Numbered from the stretch's first letter, positions 1-6,938 are shown. The stretch is 20,573 bases of DNA from RGIG4140 sp045635565 (GCA_045635565.1 JAZTVX010000003.1:1-20573), one strand, 5' to 3'. The notes: generated by a model not told the origin, from the letters alone. Numbers and translations: made by a program.

Positions 1-2984
1 CTTGCTTCACAAATATTTCTTGCTTTAGTGGTATTGGCAATTTGCGTATCGCCTGATGTCGAACAACTTTTCACATTACCTGTGCTATCAATAAATGTCC
101 CATCTGTTGCTAACTTGGAACAATACCAAGATGTTTTCCCATTGGCTTCCTGACTGAATGCAACACGGTTACAGGCTTCACATTGTTGACGATAAATAGC
201 TTCTGTTCCGATTTCACGAACAGAATTATCTTCTTGACACAGTTTGCATTTACCATTGCTTGCCGATTGCCATTCCGAACCAACCAAACAAACATTCGGA
301 ACACAATATTGCAAATTATTGGAACCTACTGTCAATATTTGACGATTACCACATTGCCCGCACGTTGCCGTATGCCCCGTTTTGAGTTGATAAGTGGCAT
401 TGATATAGGAACTTGGTTCTGTCGCAGGCGTGCATTTCACACAATCAGGTGTGTTGTTCATAAATTCATTGGTTTGACAACCACCTAATGAACAAACCCC
501 GCCACTGTATGTGCGTTGCATCATATTGATGTTACATAAATTACATTGTGTTTGTGTTGTACTAACAGCCTTGTCCGTTGTACATTCATAACAAAGCCCA
601 TTATTACCCCGAAACTTCAAACCGTCATGTTCACCTCGAACATATTCCTGAACTTCATCATACAAATCAGCATCATCACTGGCCAAAGCAGTTGATATTG
701 TCCAGTTATCACTGTTGCAAACACCACTTTCACCTGGGTCGATTAAAATACAACCACAATTCCCATTATTAACACGATTAGAGCAACGATCACATTCATT
801 CGATAAGGCACAATTATTCGGTCCGAGTAAATCATTGCCCGGAGTATCACATCGATTACATTCACCATCATTACTGCGAAAACGTTTTTCACCATCACTG
901 GCATCAGGGCAAACTTCCAAAACACATTTGCCACTAATCATTTTACGTTTATAAATGCCGGCATTGGCACAAGCCTCATCACAATATTTTGTACCAAGAC
1001 TATTGTTATAATACCAATCTAAATCACCCCATTCCTTACTACAATCAAAACAATGTCCGCTACTGCTTTGCCATTGATTTTTACCACAAATCTTATCACA
1101 ATAGGTTTTGGTTCCTGAAGTACGAATTTCACGAATTGGAACAGCGTCAGCATCTGTGCTATATTTCCCGTTTTTCATGCGACAATTGGCAACACATTTT
1201 GAATCTTCTTCATTAACGATAGAAATGCGTCCATCTGAAGTATATGTACAATTATATGGTTGTCCACTTGCACTTCTAAATTGACCTAAACTAAATGATT
1301 TTTCAACAGAACAATAACCATTACGAACAGTTCGGCCACAAGAAACACATAATTTTTCTTCATAGGTATCAATTTCTTCTGTTCCACCAATATCAATAGA
1401 ACGAATATTTGTTTCACTACACGCATAACATTTACCACCACTACGATATTGACGTTCGCAAGGCGTGCTATCATTACCATCTGTACAAGCCGTGATAGAG
1501 GTATCTTCATCTGGCTGTTCGCAAACGGGACGACAATAGCCGTCATACCCATTAGAACTGGTTAGTAACTCTCTCTTGCTCCATGTGCCGTCGTCCATTC
1601 GTTCAGGACAAGAACGACAAGAGGCTTGTATTTTATCTCGTGTCCAAAGAGACGAGCCAATATGTCCTTTGATATCTCCCCATGTGTGAACAGTAATACT
1701 ATTCGGATTTGTACATGGTTCACAGCGTGCGTTGTCTGTTTCACCAAACACGGCAAATGTTCCTTCGGGGCATGTTTCAGGCATATAATCGCATCGTTCT
1801 TGATAATAATAACTACGCCACCAGACAAGACCGCAGGCTTCACACAATTTGTGAGCCTTATCTGTCATTGGTATCCGATATGATGTATCATTTGGTGCGC
1901 CATCCGGCTTTCGGCATGGAATACACCCATCATTCAACGATTCGTATGTCACACCACGAATACAACCAACACCACAATAAGCCGTATTATTGGCTTCATC
2001 AATCGTGACCGTGTGCGTATTATTACAAGCGTTACATTGTTCTTCCCCTGTGGTATCATCTTCTATATTTAATGTGGTATCGGTAAATTTATCTAAACTG
2101 ATTTCAATAGCGTTAATATCCGCACACGGAATACACGCCCCATTTTGGGCACGGTATTCTTGGGGTTTAGACGAATCATAATTTTTACCTTCATTACAAA
2201 CACGCATTTCTTGACAGGTATGGTCCGATATATTACAAACGTAATTTTCACCGTGTGAGATACAATCTTGATTAACCATACATTCTACACAAGTGCCTGT
2301 TTCACCATTATCATAACAATACGGTTTATCCGTTCCCGTACATTCATTTTGACAAATCATTTTATCGGCATCACAGGTTGCTGTTCCACAAAGGCTCGTA
2401 CAATCAGCATTTTCCACACATGGGTCCCCGCTTTGTCCTTCGCCTGCTTCATTGTTTTCCGAATCTAAAAATGATGTAAAGACAATCGTATTATCTGTTT
2501 CATCTTCCCCACAAATCGAGGCGGATCCTGTATATTTGACTAAATCCCCGTCCACTTGGGCGACTTGCACAAATTGAATCCCTTTCACAACCCCATTTAA
2601 GTTCATGTTCACAACATTTTTACACACACGGGAAGAAACACCTTCAACATATGTTTTAAAGGCAACATCGGGGTGAGAAGTCATATAAATTGGATATCCC
2701 GTTCCCGTTATATCCGGAAATTCATCAAAATCCGTGCCATCTTCACTCGGTTCAGGAAGTGGTTTATCTTGATATCTATACCAAATATCATTGGCTCGGA
2801 GGTTTACTTCATACACAATATCATTTGCTCGATATTTATCCATGGCAAATGAATAACCGTAAATCCCACCAGCGGATAAAACACCAATCACTGCCAAAAC
2901 GCCCAAGATTTCAACCATACTGCGGCCATATTCTTGTGTTTTTTGTGTATAAAATTGTTTCAAAAAAGGCACTTTGCGAATCAT
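1..2984 (-). CDS. Giant Cys-rich protein with type IV prepilin-like N-terminus (partial, C-terminus off the left edge)
   Basis: The frame is open from an ATG at 2984 to the window edge: 994 codons with no stop, checked triplet by triplet. A strong AGGAGG lies 4 nt upstream. Residues 1-20 are a basic leader ending in Gly20. Then comes GRSMVEILGVLAVIG, a class III signal-like motif with Glu at +5 and a hydrophobic helix (about 23-42), as in type IV pilins and pseudopilins. From about residue 119 the protein is dense in cysteine, about 78 by hand count. The cysteines sit in CxxC pairs and recurring G-x-C-x-x-C knots (CIPC at 284-287; also CEPC, CYAC, CFDC, CNRC, CYEC, CKLC). Some units share W-Q-S-x-S-x-G-x-C. 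This suggests a disulfide-rich exported stalk or surface protein anchored by the pilin-like helix. The N-terminal motif is recognised; the function of the Cys-rich body is unknown. Ordinary pilins are about 150 residues, so this is far outside that size. Confidence 0.85.
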   Translation of the reverse strand, partial: MIRKVPFLKQFYTQKTQEYGRSMVEILGVLAVIGVLSAGGIYGYSFAMDKYRANDIVYEVNLRANDIWYRYQDKPLPEPSEDGTDFDEFPDITGTGYPIYMTSHPDVAFKTYVEGVSSRVCKNVVNMNLNGVVKGIQFVQVAQVDGDLVKYTGSASICGEDETDNTIVFTSFLDSENNEAGEGQSGDPCVENADCTSLCGTATCDADKMICQNECTGTDKPYCYDNGETGTCVECMVNQDCISHGENYVCNISDHTCQEMRVCNEGKNYDSSKPQEYRAQNGACIPCADINAIEISLDKFTDTTLNIEDDTTGEEQCNACNNTHTVTIDEANNTAYCGVGCIRGVTYESLNDGCIPCRKPDGAPNDTSYRIPMTDKAHKLCEACGLVWWRSYYYQERCDYMPETCPEGTFAVFGETDNARCEPCTNPNSITVHTWGDIKGHIGSSLWTRDKIQASCRSCPERMDDGTWSKRELLTSSNGYDGYCRPVCEQPDEDTSITACTDGNDSTPCERQYRSGGKCYACSETNIRSIDIGGTEEIDTYEEKLCVSCGRTVRNGYCSVEKSFSLGQFRSASGQPYNCTYTSDGRISIVNEEDSKCVANCRMKNGKYSTDADAVPIREIRTSGTKTYCDKICGKNQWQSSSGHCFDCSKEWGDLDWYYNNSLGTKYCDEACANAGIYKRKMISGKCVLEVCPDASDGEKRFRSNDGECNRCDTPGNDLLGPNNCALSNECDRCSNRVNNGNCGCILIDPGESGVCNSDNWTISTALASDDADLYDEVQEYVRGEHDGLKFRGNNGLCYECTTDKAVSTTQTQCNLCNINMMQRTYSGGVCSLGGCQTNEFMNNTPDCVKCTPATEPSSYINATYQLKTGHTATCGQCGNRQILTVGSNNLQYCVPNVCLVGSEWQSASNGKCKLCQEDNSVREIGTEAIYRQQCEACNRVAFSQEANGKTSWYCSKLATDGTFIDSTGNVKSCSTSGDTQIANTTKARNICEA

Positions 2985-3013
2985 AAAACCTCCTTAAAAA
3001 TAAACATTTATTC

Positions 3014-3043
3014 TCAATACCTTGTCAACGAAAAACATGTCAA
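3014..3043 (-). promoter_or_regulatory. Promoter-like element in the left arm, facing the giant gene
   Basis: On the minus strand TTGACA (3043-3038) is followed after 18 bp by TATTGA (3019-3014). A start near 3007 would give a leader of about 22 nt holding the Shine-Dalgarno at 2989-2994. The -10 is weak and the spacing is one base long. The same pair occurs in the other arm facing right, so it may be a recombination or operator site rather than a promoter. Confidence 0.35.
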
Positions 3044-3139
3044 AAAAAGGTACGTTTTTTTGACGCTTTTTTTTGATGGACGACGTGTGTTTGTAATGGG
3101 GTAAAAAAGATATAAAAATCAGACAATTGTATTTTTTAG

Positions 3140-3168
3140 TTGACAAGAGATATTTTGCACAATAATAT
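3140..3168 (+). promoter_or_regulatory. Near-consensus sigma-70 promoter inside the inverted repeat
   Basis: TTGACA (3140-3145), a 17-bp spacer and TAATAT (3163-3168). It faces right, away from the giant gene at 2984 and towards the terminator at 3243-3273. If 3057-3177 were inverted, the -10 would fall at 3066-3071 and face the giant gene with a leader of about 75 nt. Confidence 0.6.
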
Positions 3169-3174
3169 GGGAAA

Positions 3175-3273
3175 AATAACGTACCTTTTTTTGACACGTT
3201 TTTCGTTGAGAATGTATTGATTTTTAATCGTTATTTTTGAACAGGTTTTGCCGTTTGGTAAAAACCTTTTTTT
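3175..3273 (+). ncRNA. Candidate small RNA of about 100 nt
   Basis: It is bounded by the promoter at 3140-3168 and the intrinsic terminator at 3243-3273. No plus-strand gene lies upstream in the window to account for that terminator, so a short transcript from this promoter is the simplest explanation. It has no convincing reading frame. The start (about 3175) is inferred from the -10 position. It may be only the aborted transcript of a promoter in its off orientation. Confidence 0.35.
3243..3273 (+). terminator. Rho-independent terminator
   Basis: Stem AGGTTTTGCC (3243-3252) pairs with GGTAAAAACCT (3257-3267) with one bulge and a GTTT loop, followed by T residues to 3273. The U-run is on the plus strand only. 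Confidence 0.7.
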
Positions 3274-3293
3274 ATGTATATACGGTGTTTAAC

Positions 3294-3331
3294 AGTATAA
3301 AAAATCCCTTTAAAAACTCTAAAGGGATTTT
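3294..3331 (-). terminator. Rho-independent terminator of the 200-aa gene
   Basis: A 12-bp perfect stem, 3301-3312 with 3320-3331 (AAAATCCCTTTA), has a 7-nt loop. On the minus strand the 3' arm runs into a T-rich tail. It lies 10 bp beyond the stop of the gene that ends at 3341. Confidence 0.85.
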
Positions 3332-3340
3332 GATGAAATA

Positions 3341-3943
3341 TTATTCTAATGTATGAAGTGTTTGATTTTGTGATAAGGCTATTTTTTGAGTGGCAATTTT
3401 TTGTTTTTCTTTTTCCAATTTCAACAAGGGTGTACTTATCATCTTTACTCTTGAAAAATGACGATAGAAAGCATCTAAATCTTTCGCTTGTTGAAAATTA
3501 AATGGAGCATTTAATTGACACATAAAAGAACGAGGTAATCCATCATTTTGATCTACTTCCAGTAAAAAGGAACGATGATTGATAAGGATAAATGAAGGCA
3601 AGGTAACAGGTGTTTGATTAACATAGATATGTTGACAACCCACAAGTTCGGATAATTTCAGTTTTTCTACATTTTTTATTTCTTCATTTTGAAGGACATC
3701 TTTTGAAACAATAAGAGTAACATTGTTTTCCGGTAAAACCATATCTTTCAAAACAGGATAGAGTTCTTCAAATCTATCTTTATTTAAGTATAAGGAACAT
3801 TGAGAATCTCTCATTAAGTATCGTGTAATGGTTTTCAACATTCCACTTACAAGAAACATCTTTGTGCTTAAATTTGTTATACGATTGTGAACTGCTCTTA
3901 AAAATTGGACTTCAGCATTGCACAATTCTTGTTCATTTTCCAT
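3341..3943 (-). CDS. Hypothetical 200-aa protein, possible degenerate phospholipase-D-like fold
   Basis: The product is soluble, with no signal peptide or membrane segment. The middle alternates short hydrophobic strands (VTLIVSKD, HIYVNQ, SFILINHRSFLLEVD) with helices, and a Phe-rich helix follows (AFYRHFSRVKM). The tail from about 175 is Lys/Gln-rich and probably coiled. The strand pattern, the HRSFLLEVD segment and the later F-x-x-HFSR helix faintly recall inactive PLD-like domains, but there is no HxK motif and I do not assign a function. The ATG at 3943 has only a weak GGGG upstream. It is the last gene before a good terminator and probably shares a transcript with the broken genes upstream. 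The start-less ORF at 3990-4166 has a similar AEV-x-FLR-x-V segment near its start. Confidence 0.7.
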   Translation of the reverse strand: MENEQELCNAEVQFLRAVHNRITNLSTKMFLVSGMLKTITRYLMRDSQCSLYLNKDRFEELYPVLKDMVLPENNVTLIVSKDVLQNEEIKNVEKLKLSELVGCQHIYVNQTPVTLPSFILINHRSFLLEVDQNDGLPRSFMCQLNAPFNFQQAKDLDAFYRHFSRVKMISTPLLKLEKEKQKIATQKIALSQNQTLHTLE

Positions 3944-3989
3944 TAAATATACCCCACATTCTTTTTAAAACAAGTGCTATTTATCATTT

Positions 3990-4166
3990 TTAGAGTAAAA
4001 AAGCAAGTTTTTTCTTCTTTTTTAAGAGGTCAATCAGGTTTTTTCTTATTTGATAAAGAGGTCTTTTTCCGTTGAGTAATTTTTTAAAAATATCCATTTT
4101 TAACTGAGATAAACCATCGACATTTCGCAAGAAATGTACTTCTGCTAAAAGATATTTGCTATCAAT
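3990..4166 (-). pseudogene. Start-less short ORF, possible gene remnant
   Basis: An open frame of 60 codons lies between stops (upstream stop 4173-4175, stop at 3990-3992). It reads protein-like: DSKYLLAEVHFLRNVDG, then a Lys-rich helical tail ending LAFLL. It has no ATG, GTG or TTG near its start. Only ATT at 4164-4166 is available, and the AAGGTG before it is too close. LAEVHFLRNV resembles NAEVQFLRAV near the N-terminus of the 200-aa protein 46 bp downstream. It may be a decayed or partial paralog, or a real small gene with a non-standard start. Codon statistics would be needed to tell which. Confidence 0.3.
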
Positions 4167-4214
4167 AACACCTTACTTATTCAACAAGATTTTATTTTTA
4201 TAATAAATTACAGA

Positions 4215-4633
4215 TTATTCTGTTCTTGCACCACGAGAAGTGTCTTGCATAGGCATTTTCTTTTGGTCTGTGATTTTTTGAACTTGGGTTGTAGGTTGTT
4301 CATCTTTGTTTTTTAAATTCTTTACCAGAACAACACCCATAAAACTTAGTAGTCCACATGCTAGCCCAGATACTGCAGAAAGAGCCCAAATATTTGCAAG
4401 TAATCTATCTGATATGGATTTTTTTGTAATAATTTTGAAAATTTTTCTGAAGATTTTTTATCACGAAATTCAAGAGTATAGGATGATGGTGTACGATATC
4501 CAAGATGGCATTTAGAGGGTGCCATTGCTACTATTCTAGCGTTTGTTTTGGCGCATATTTTATAAAAAGATTTTCTTTCGTCATCATCTACAATGAATGT
4601 TTTATAAATAATGTGAAATTTCTTGTCCATCAT
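4215..4633 (-). pseudogene. Small membrane-anchored protein, frameshifted at a 7-A run
   Basis: The ATG at 4633 follows AAGGATATT, an acceptable ribosome site. Frame 1 gives a basic soluble N-terminal domain (KKFHIIYKTFIVDDDERK to SEKFSKLLQK), then leaves sense at 4419-4425 (seven As on the coding strand) and stops at 4361. One extra A would join it to another open frame that ends at 4215. That second part is a membrane helix (IWALSAVSGLACGLLSFMGV) with a polar tail (VKNLKNKDEQPTTQ to SRGARTE). The joined product would be about 139 aa with a clear domain order: cytoplasmic domain, TM helix, tail. Both halves look coding. The break is a true frameshift, RNA-polymerase slippage on the A-run, or a sequencing error. 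The function is unknown. Confidence 0.6.
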
Positions 4634-4765
4634 AATATCCTTCTTGTTGTGACAATACCTTGTTTATCTATGTTGTTCACAACAGCAATAACAAATGTTT
4701 CTGTATTTTAACTTTCAATAAGATTTTTTTAATGATAATGCCTTTCTCTATTCAAATATGCGTTT

Positions 4766-4794
4766 TTTATAGAATATATTAGGGCATCTGTCAA
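4766..4794 (-). promoter_or_regulatory. Sigma-70 promoter of the small accessory cluster
   Basis: On the minus strand TTGACA (4794-4789), a 17-bp spacer and TATAAA (4771-4766). It would give a leader of about 125 nt to the ATG at 4633, and probably serves everything down to the terminator at about 3300. Confidence 0.6.
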
Positions 4795-4832
4795 ATATTG
4801 TTTATAAAAAATGTAGAAAAATACAAAATCCA

Positions 4833-5202
4833 TTCGGGTAAAAAAGTTTTGTATCCTTATTTTTTAATCGGGCAAAATAATATAAAAGTCTTATAGATTG
4901 AGTAGGTAAGTGTTATATCTTTATCGGATAACAAGAAAGATTGAAGTTAGACATATCAAAACAGTAATGGTCATCTAAAAGTGATTTGGCAATAAAATCT
5001 TATAAAGGCAATCAGGCAAAAAAATGATTCATGTTCAATCATTCGAAAAATCCAATCGGGCAGAAGTCATCAAAATCTTACAAATCCGTTCGGGTAAAAG
5101 GATTAAAAAATCTTAAAATATAGGTGTGTCTAAATGTCTTTATCGGGCAAAGTGACGGTGGGCAGTGACGGGAAGGAAAAAATGCCTAAAATTAGGGTAA
5201 AA
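4833..5202. repeat. Degenerate array of a TCGGGYAAAA motif
   Basis: Seven copies of the form WTCGGGYAAAA, some with one or two changes, start at 4833, 4867, 4923, 5011, 5055, 5089 and 5142. An eighth variant (TTAGGGTAAAA) starts at 5192. The intervals are 34, 56, 88, 44, 34, 53 and 50 bp. ATCTTA or GTCTTA blocks recur between them. There are no open frames of note. The copies are too short and too unevenly spaced for a CRISPR array. They look like a decayed tandem repeat or a cluster of protein-binding sites. Confidence 0.6.
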
Positions 5203-5380
5203 AAAATTCCACAATGACAATGTCTTATGGAATGAATGGCAGGAGTAAGCGTGTAATAAAAAACGTCCATAAGGTACATTTTTTATGAAGCAAGCCAATG
5301 AACCACTGTAAAACAAGGCTTTGAACAAGCCGCAGTTGAACAGATGGGAAGAACCCGTAGGGTGAGAGTCCCGATGTTTC
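5203..5380 (+). other. Gene-free stretch with several hairpins, possible structured RNA
   Basis: The hairpins are ATTCCA/TGGAAT (5206-5211 with 5228-5233), ATAAAAAA/TTTTTTAT (5256-5263 with 5279-5286), GGCTT/AAGCC (5317-5321 with 5327-5331), and a nested GGGA/TCCC around ACCC-GTA-GGGT (5346-5372). If transcribed to the right, it would end at the bidirectional-looking hairpin at 5387-5412. I see no match to tmRNA, RNase P, SRP RNA or a common riboswitch. The GGGTGAGAGTCCC block loosely recalls domain I of group II introns. An 85-aa frame on the other strand does not look like a protein. Confidence 0.25.
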
Positions 5381-5386
5381 AGATAT

Positions 5387-5412
5387 AAAAAAACCACCTT
5401 GCGGTGGTTTTT
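5387..5412 (-). terminator. Rho-independent terminator after tRNA-Asp
   Basis: AAACCACC (5391-5398) pairs with GGTGGTTT (5403-5410) across a TTGC loop. On the minus strand it is followed by seven Ts and begins 2 nt after the tRNA CCA end. The plus strand also has a short T-run, so it could stop transcripts from both sides. Confidence 0.85.
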
Positions 5413-5414
5413 AA

Positions 5415-5491
5415 TGGCGGGAGTGAAGGGACTCGAACCCTCGGCCTCCTGCGTGACAGGCAGGCGCTCTAACCAGCTGAGCTACACCCCC
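5415..5491 (-). tRNA. tRNA-Asp (anticodon GUC)
   Basis: The 77-nt cloverleaf has acceptor GGGGGTG with CACTCCC (one G-U pair), D arm GCTC/GAGC, anticodon stem CCTGC/GCAGG with loop CTGTCAC, T loop TTCGAGT, discriminator G and an encoded CCA. The anticodon GTC is at 5457-5455. Body and loops match bacterial tRNA-Asp. It is a single gene with its own promoter and terminator. Confidence 0.95.
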
Positions 5492-5507
5492 ATCGGGTAT
5501 GAATGTA

Positions 5508-5536
5508 TATTTATCAGATTTCTTTTCAAATTGCAA
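5508..5536 (-). promoter_or_regulatory. Promoter of tRNA-Asp
   Basis: On the minus strand TTGCAA (5536-5531), a 17-bp spacer and TAAATA (5513-5508), 17 bp before the mature tRNA 5' end. Confidence 0.55.
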
Positions 5537-5670
5537 GCACTTTTTTATCTTTTTTAACGTTTTTTTTATAAATATTTTATTTTTAAAGAATATTCTTATA
5601 AAAGTACACACATAACCCCTTCGCTTGTATTTAATTTATCTGTTTTTATTTCTGCAATTATCCAATAATC

Positions 5671-6708
5671 TTATTTCCATATGTTTTTGGCAATGTAGGT
5701 TAATCCGCATAACGGAATATCATTTTTGGTAACCAACATCAAGGGCGTCTGCTTCATAAATTTGGAAAAACGACCCTTGACTTCAAACATCTTTCTAATG
5801 TATGAACGTTGTAACATTTTGGCAATAAACGGCTGTTTTAGTAAGTCCCCTACTAAATAAACACCACCCGTTGTTTTGAGTGTTAAGGCCATATCTGCAC
5901 AAAAAACACCTAAAAATTCAAAAAATAACCACCAGGTCATTAACGCAATCTCATTTCCTTGTTCTGCTAATTGTGTGATTTCCGGTGGTTTCGATACAAT
6001 TTGCCATTTATCATTCATGGATGAAGTCGGTATAAAATCCCATGCTCGTTGCATTTTTAACATTTCATCAGATAATAAATGATGTGACCATTCCTGATAA
6101 TTTTCACCAATAATTTGATATAAAAACATTAACCCCGGACCCGATACAAATCGTTCATAAGAAACATGAGGCAATTTTTCATTTGCTTTTTGAATAATCA
6201 TACGCATAATCGGTGTAACGCCACTTGCTGTTATATGTCCTCCTTCCGATTCGAAGACATGATGCTGATTAGTCATATCTGATGTTAAAAAACAAACACC
6301 TAACCCCGTTCCGGCACCAATAATCACTTTTGGTCCAATCGGTAAATTATCCATTTCACCAATCAAAACATAATCCGATGTTTCACATTGTAAAACACCT
6401 AACCCTTGTAATGCAAAATCATTTAACAACACAACTTTGTCAATATGAAATCGGTTTTTTAATAATTCCGTATCAATAATCCAAGGACAATTCGTTAAAC
6501 GCACACAATTATGTTGACGAACACCCGCTGCTCCAATAATCATACCGCTTAACACAATGTTTTTCATGATTAAATAGTGCTGAACAGCATCTTCAAACGT
6601 TAAAAAATCCTGCGTTGCATATCGTTCTGATTGAGAAGACGTTTGTCCGTCATAGACGGAAAACCGAACATGCGTTCCCCCAATATCCGTTAATAAAAAA
6701 AACGACAT
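5671..6708 (-). CDS. glk: Glucokinase (Glk family)
   Basis: It phosphorylates glucose with ATP to glucose-6-phosphate in the cytoplasm. The 345-aa product has the full Glk motif set: phosphate loop DIGGTH (8-13), LNDFA with the catalytic Asp97, GAGTGLGV (131-138), ESEGGH (153-158) and ERFVSGPGL (185-193). It is slightly longer than E. coli Glk (321 aa). The ATG at 6708 overlaps the stop of the preceding small gene by one base (TAATG), which implies translational coupling. It is last in the operon ptsP - glmU-like - small membrane protein - glk. I see no clear terminator between its stop and the tRNA promoter. The family assignment is firm; glucose as the preferred sugar is inferred from the family. 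Confidence 0.92.
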   Translation of the reverse strand: MSFFLLTDIGGTHVRFSVYDGQTSSQSERYATQDFLTFEDAVQHYLIMKNIVLSGMIIGAAGVRQHNCVRLTNCPWIIDTELLKNRFHIDKVVLLNDFALQGLGVLQCETSDYVLIGEMDNLPIGPKVIIGAGTGLGVCFLTSDMTNQHHVFESEGGHITASGVTPIMRMIIQKANEKLPHVSYERFVSGPGLMFLYQIIGENYQEWSHHLLSDEMLKMQRAWDFIPTSSMNDKWQIVSKPPEITQLAEQGNEIALMTWWLFFEFLGVFCADMALTLKTTGGVYLVGDLLKQPFIAKMLQRSYIRKMFEVKGRFSKFMKQTPLMLVTKNDIPLCGLTYIAKNIWK

Positions 6709-6938
6709 TAAAACACCTCTTTCACCTGTTTAACCACACACACAGCATTTATTCCCAGACAATTAACTACACGTACCCACTTATGCCAACCATCATGTTC
6801 GGCAGTTTGTGTCAAACAACCAGATAATTGCCGACTGCATTTTTGAGCAACATTGTCACTTGAAAAAAGACCAACTGCCAATGTTAATCCTGCTAAAATT
6901 AAAATGAGCCAAAATGCAACCCATATCAATTTTAACAT
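6708..6938 (-). CDS. Small 4-Cys single-pass membrane protein, unknown
   Basis: The 76-aa product has an N-terminal hydrophobic helix (about 4-25) and a short polar C-terminal part with four cysteines (34, 41, 60, 67), which could form two disulfides if exported. The helix may be an uncleaved signal anchor. The start at 6938 has GAGGATGA upstream and overlaps the end of the glmU-like gene by 7 bp. Its stop overlaps the glk start by one base. This tight nesting in both directions argues that it is a real gene. I do not recognise the family. Confidence 0.7.
   Translation of the reverse strand: MLKLIWVAFWLILILAGLTLAVGLFSSDNVAQKCSRQLSGCLTQTAEHDGWHKWVRVVNCLGINAVCVVKQVKEVF

Larger units (their letters stand above)
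3014..3220. repeat. 43-bp inverted repeat with 121-bp spacer
   Basis: The arms are 3014-3056 and 3178-3220. Read inwards to outwards, both run AACGTACCTTTTTTTGACA, then Y, GTTTTTCGTTGA, a short variable stretch and GTATTGA. 40 of 43 positions agree, and the inner 32 differ at only one. The spacer is 3057-3177. The element lies between the start of the giant Cys-rich gene and the end of the neighbouring 200-aa gene. It is too long and too exact to be chance in AT-rich DNA. It could be an invertible switch, a pair of duplicated divergent control sites, or the ends of a small non-autonomous element. Confidence 0.85.

Noticed and set aside
240..310. Apparent frameshift in the giant gene
   Set aside because: A first reading dropped four bases. 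Re-reading shows a continuous frame from 2984 to the left edge with no stop.
1286..1843. Hydrophobic minus-strand frames of 88 and 93 codons
   Set aside because: They are out-of-frame shadows of the giant Cys-rich gene on the same strand; its frame is open throughout.
2994..3197. 67-codon minus-strand frame over the inverted repeat
   Set aside because: It is made of the repeat arms and A/T runs, has no ribosome site and shows no protein-like pattern.
5160..5190. SRP RNA core (GGAAGGA)
   Set aside because: Only a 7-base resemblance; the rest of the S-domain consensus and its helices are absent.
4833..5202. CRISPR array
   Set aside because: The repeats are only 10-11 bp, vary in sequence, and are unevenly spaced (34-88 bp); no cas genes are present.
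5340..5380. Cobalamin riboswitch core (GGGAAG...GGTGAGAGTCCC)
   Set aside because: The conserved GCCACTG box that should follow is missing, and the element is followed at once by a terminator and a tRNA on the other strand, with no B12 gene.
5140..5397. 85-codon minus-strand frame
   Set aside because: It begins inside the tRNA terminator and its composition (many His, Phe, Ser) is not protein-like; there is no ribosome site.
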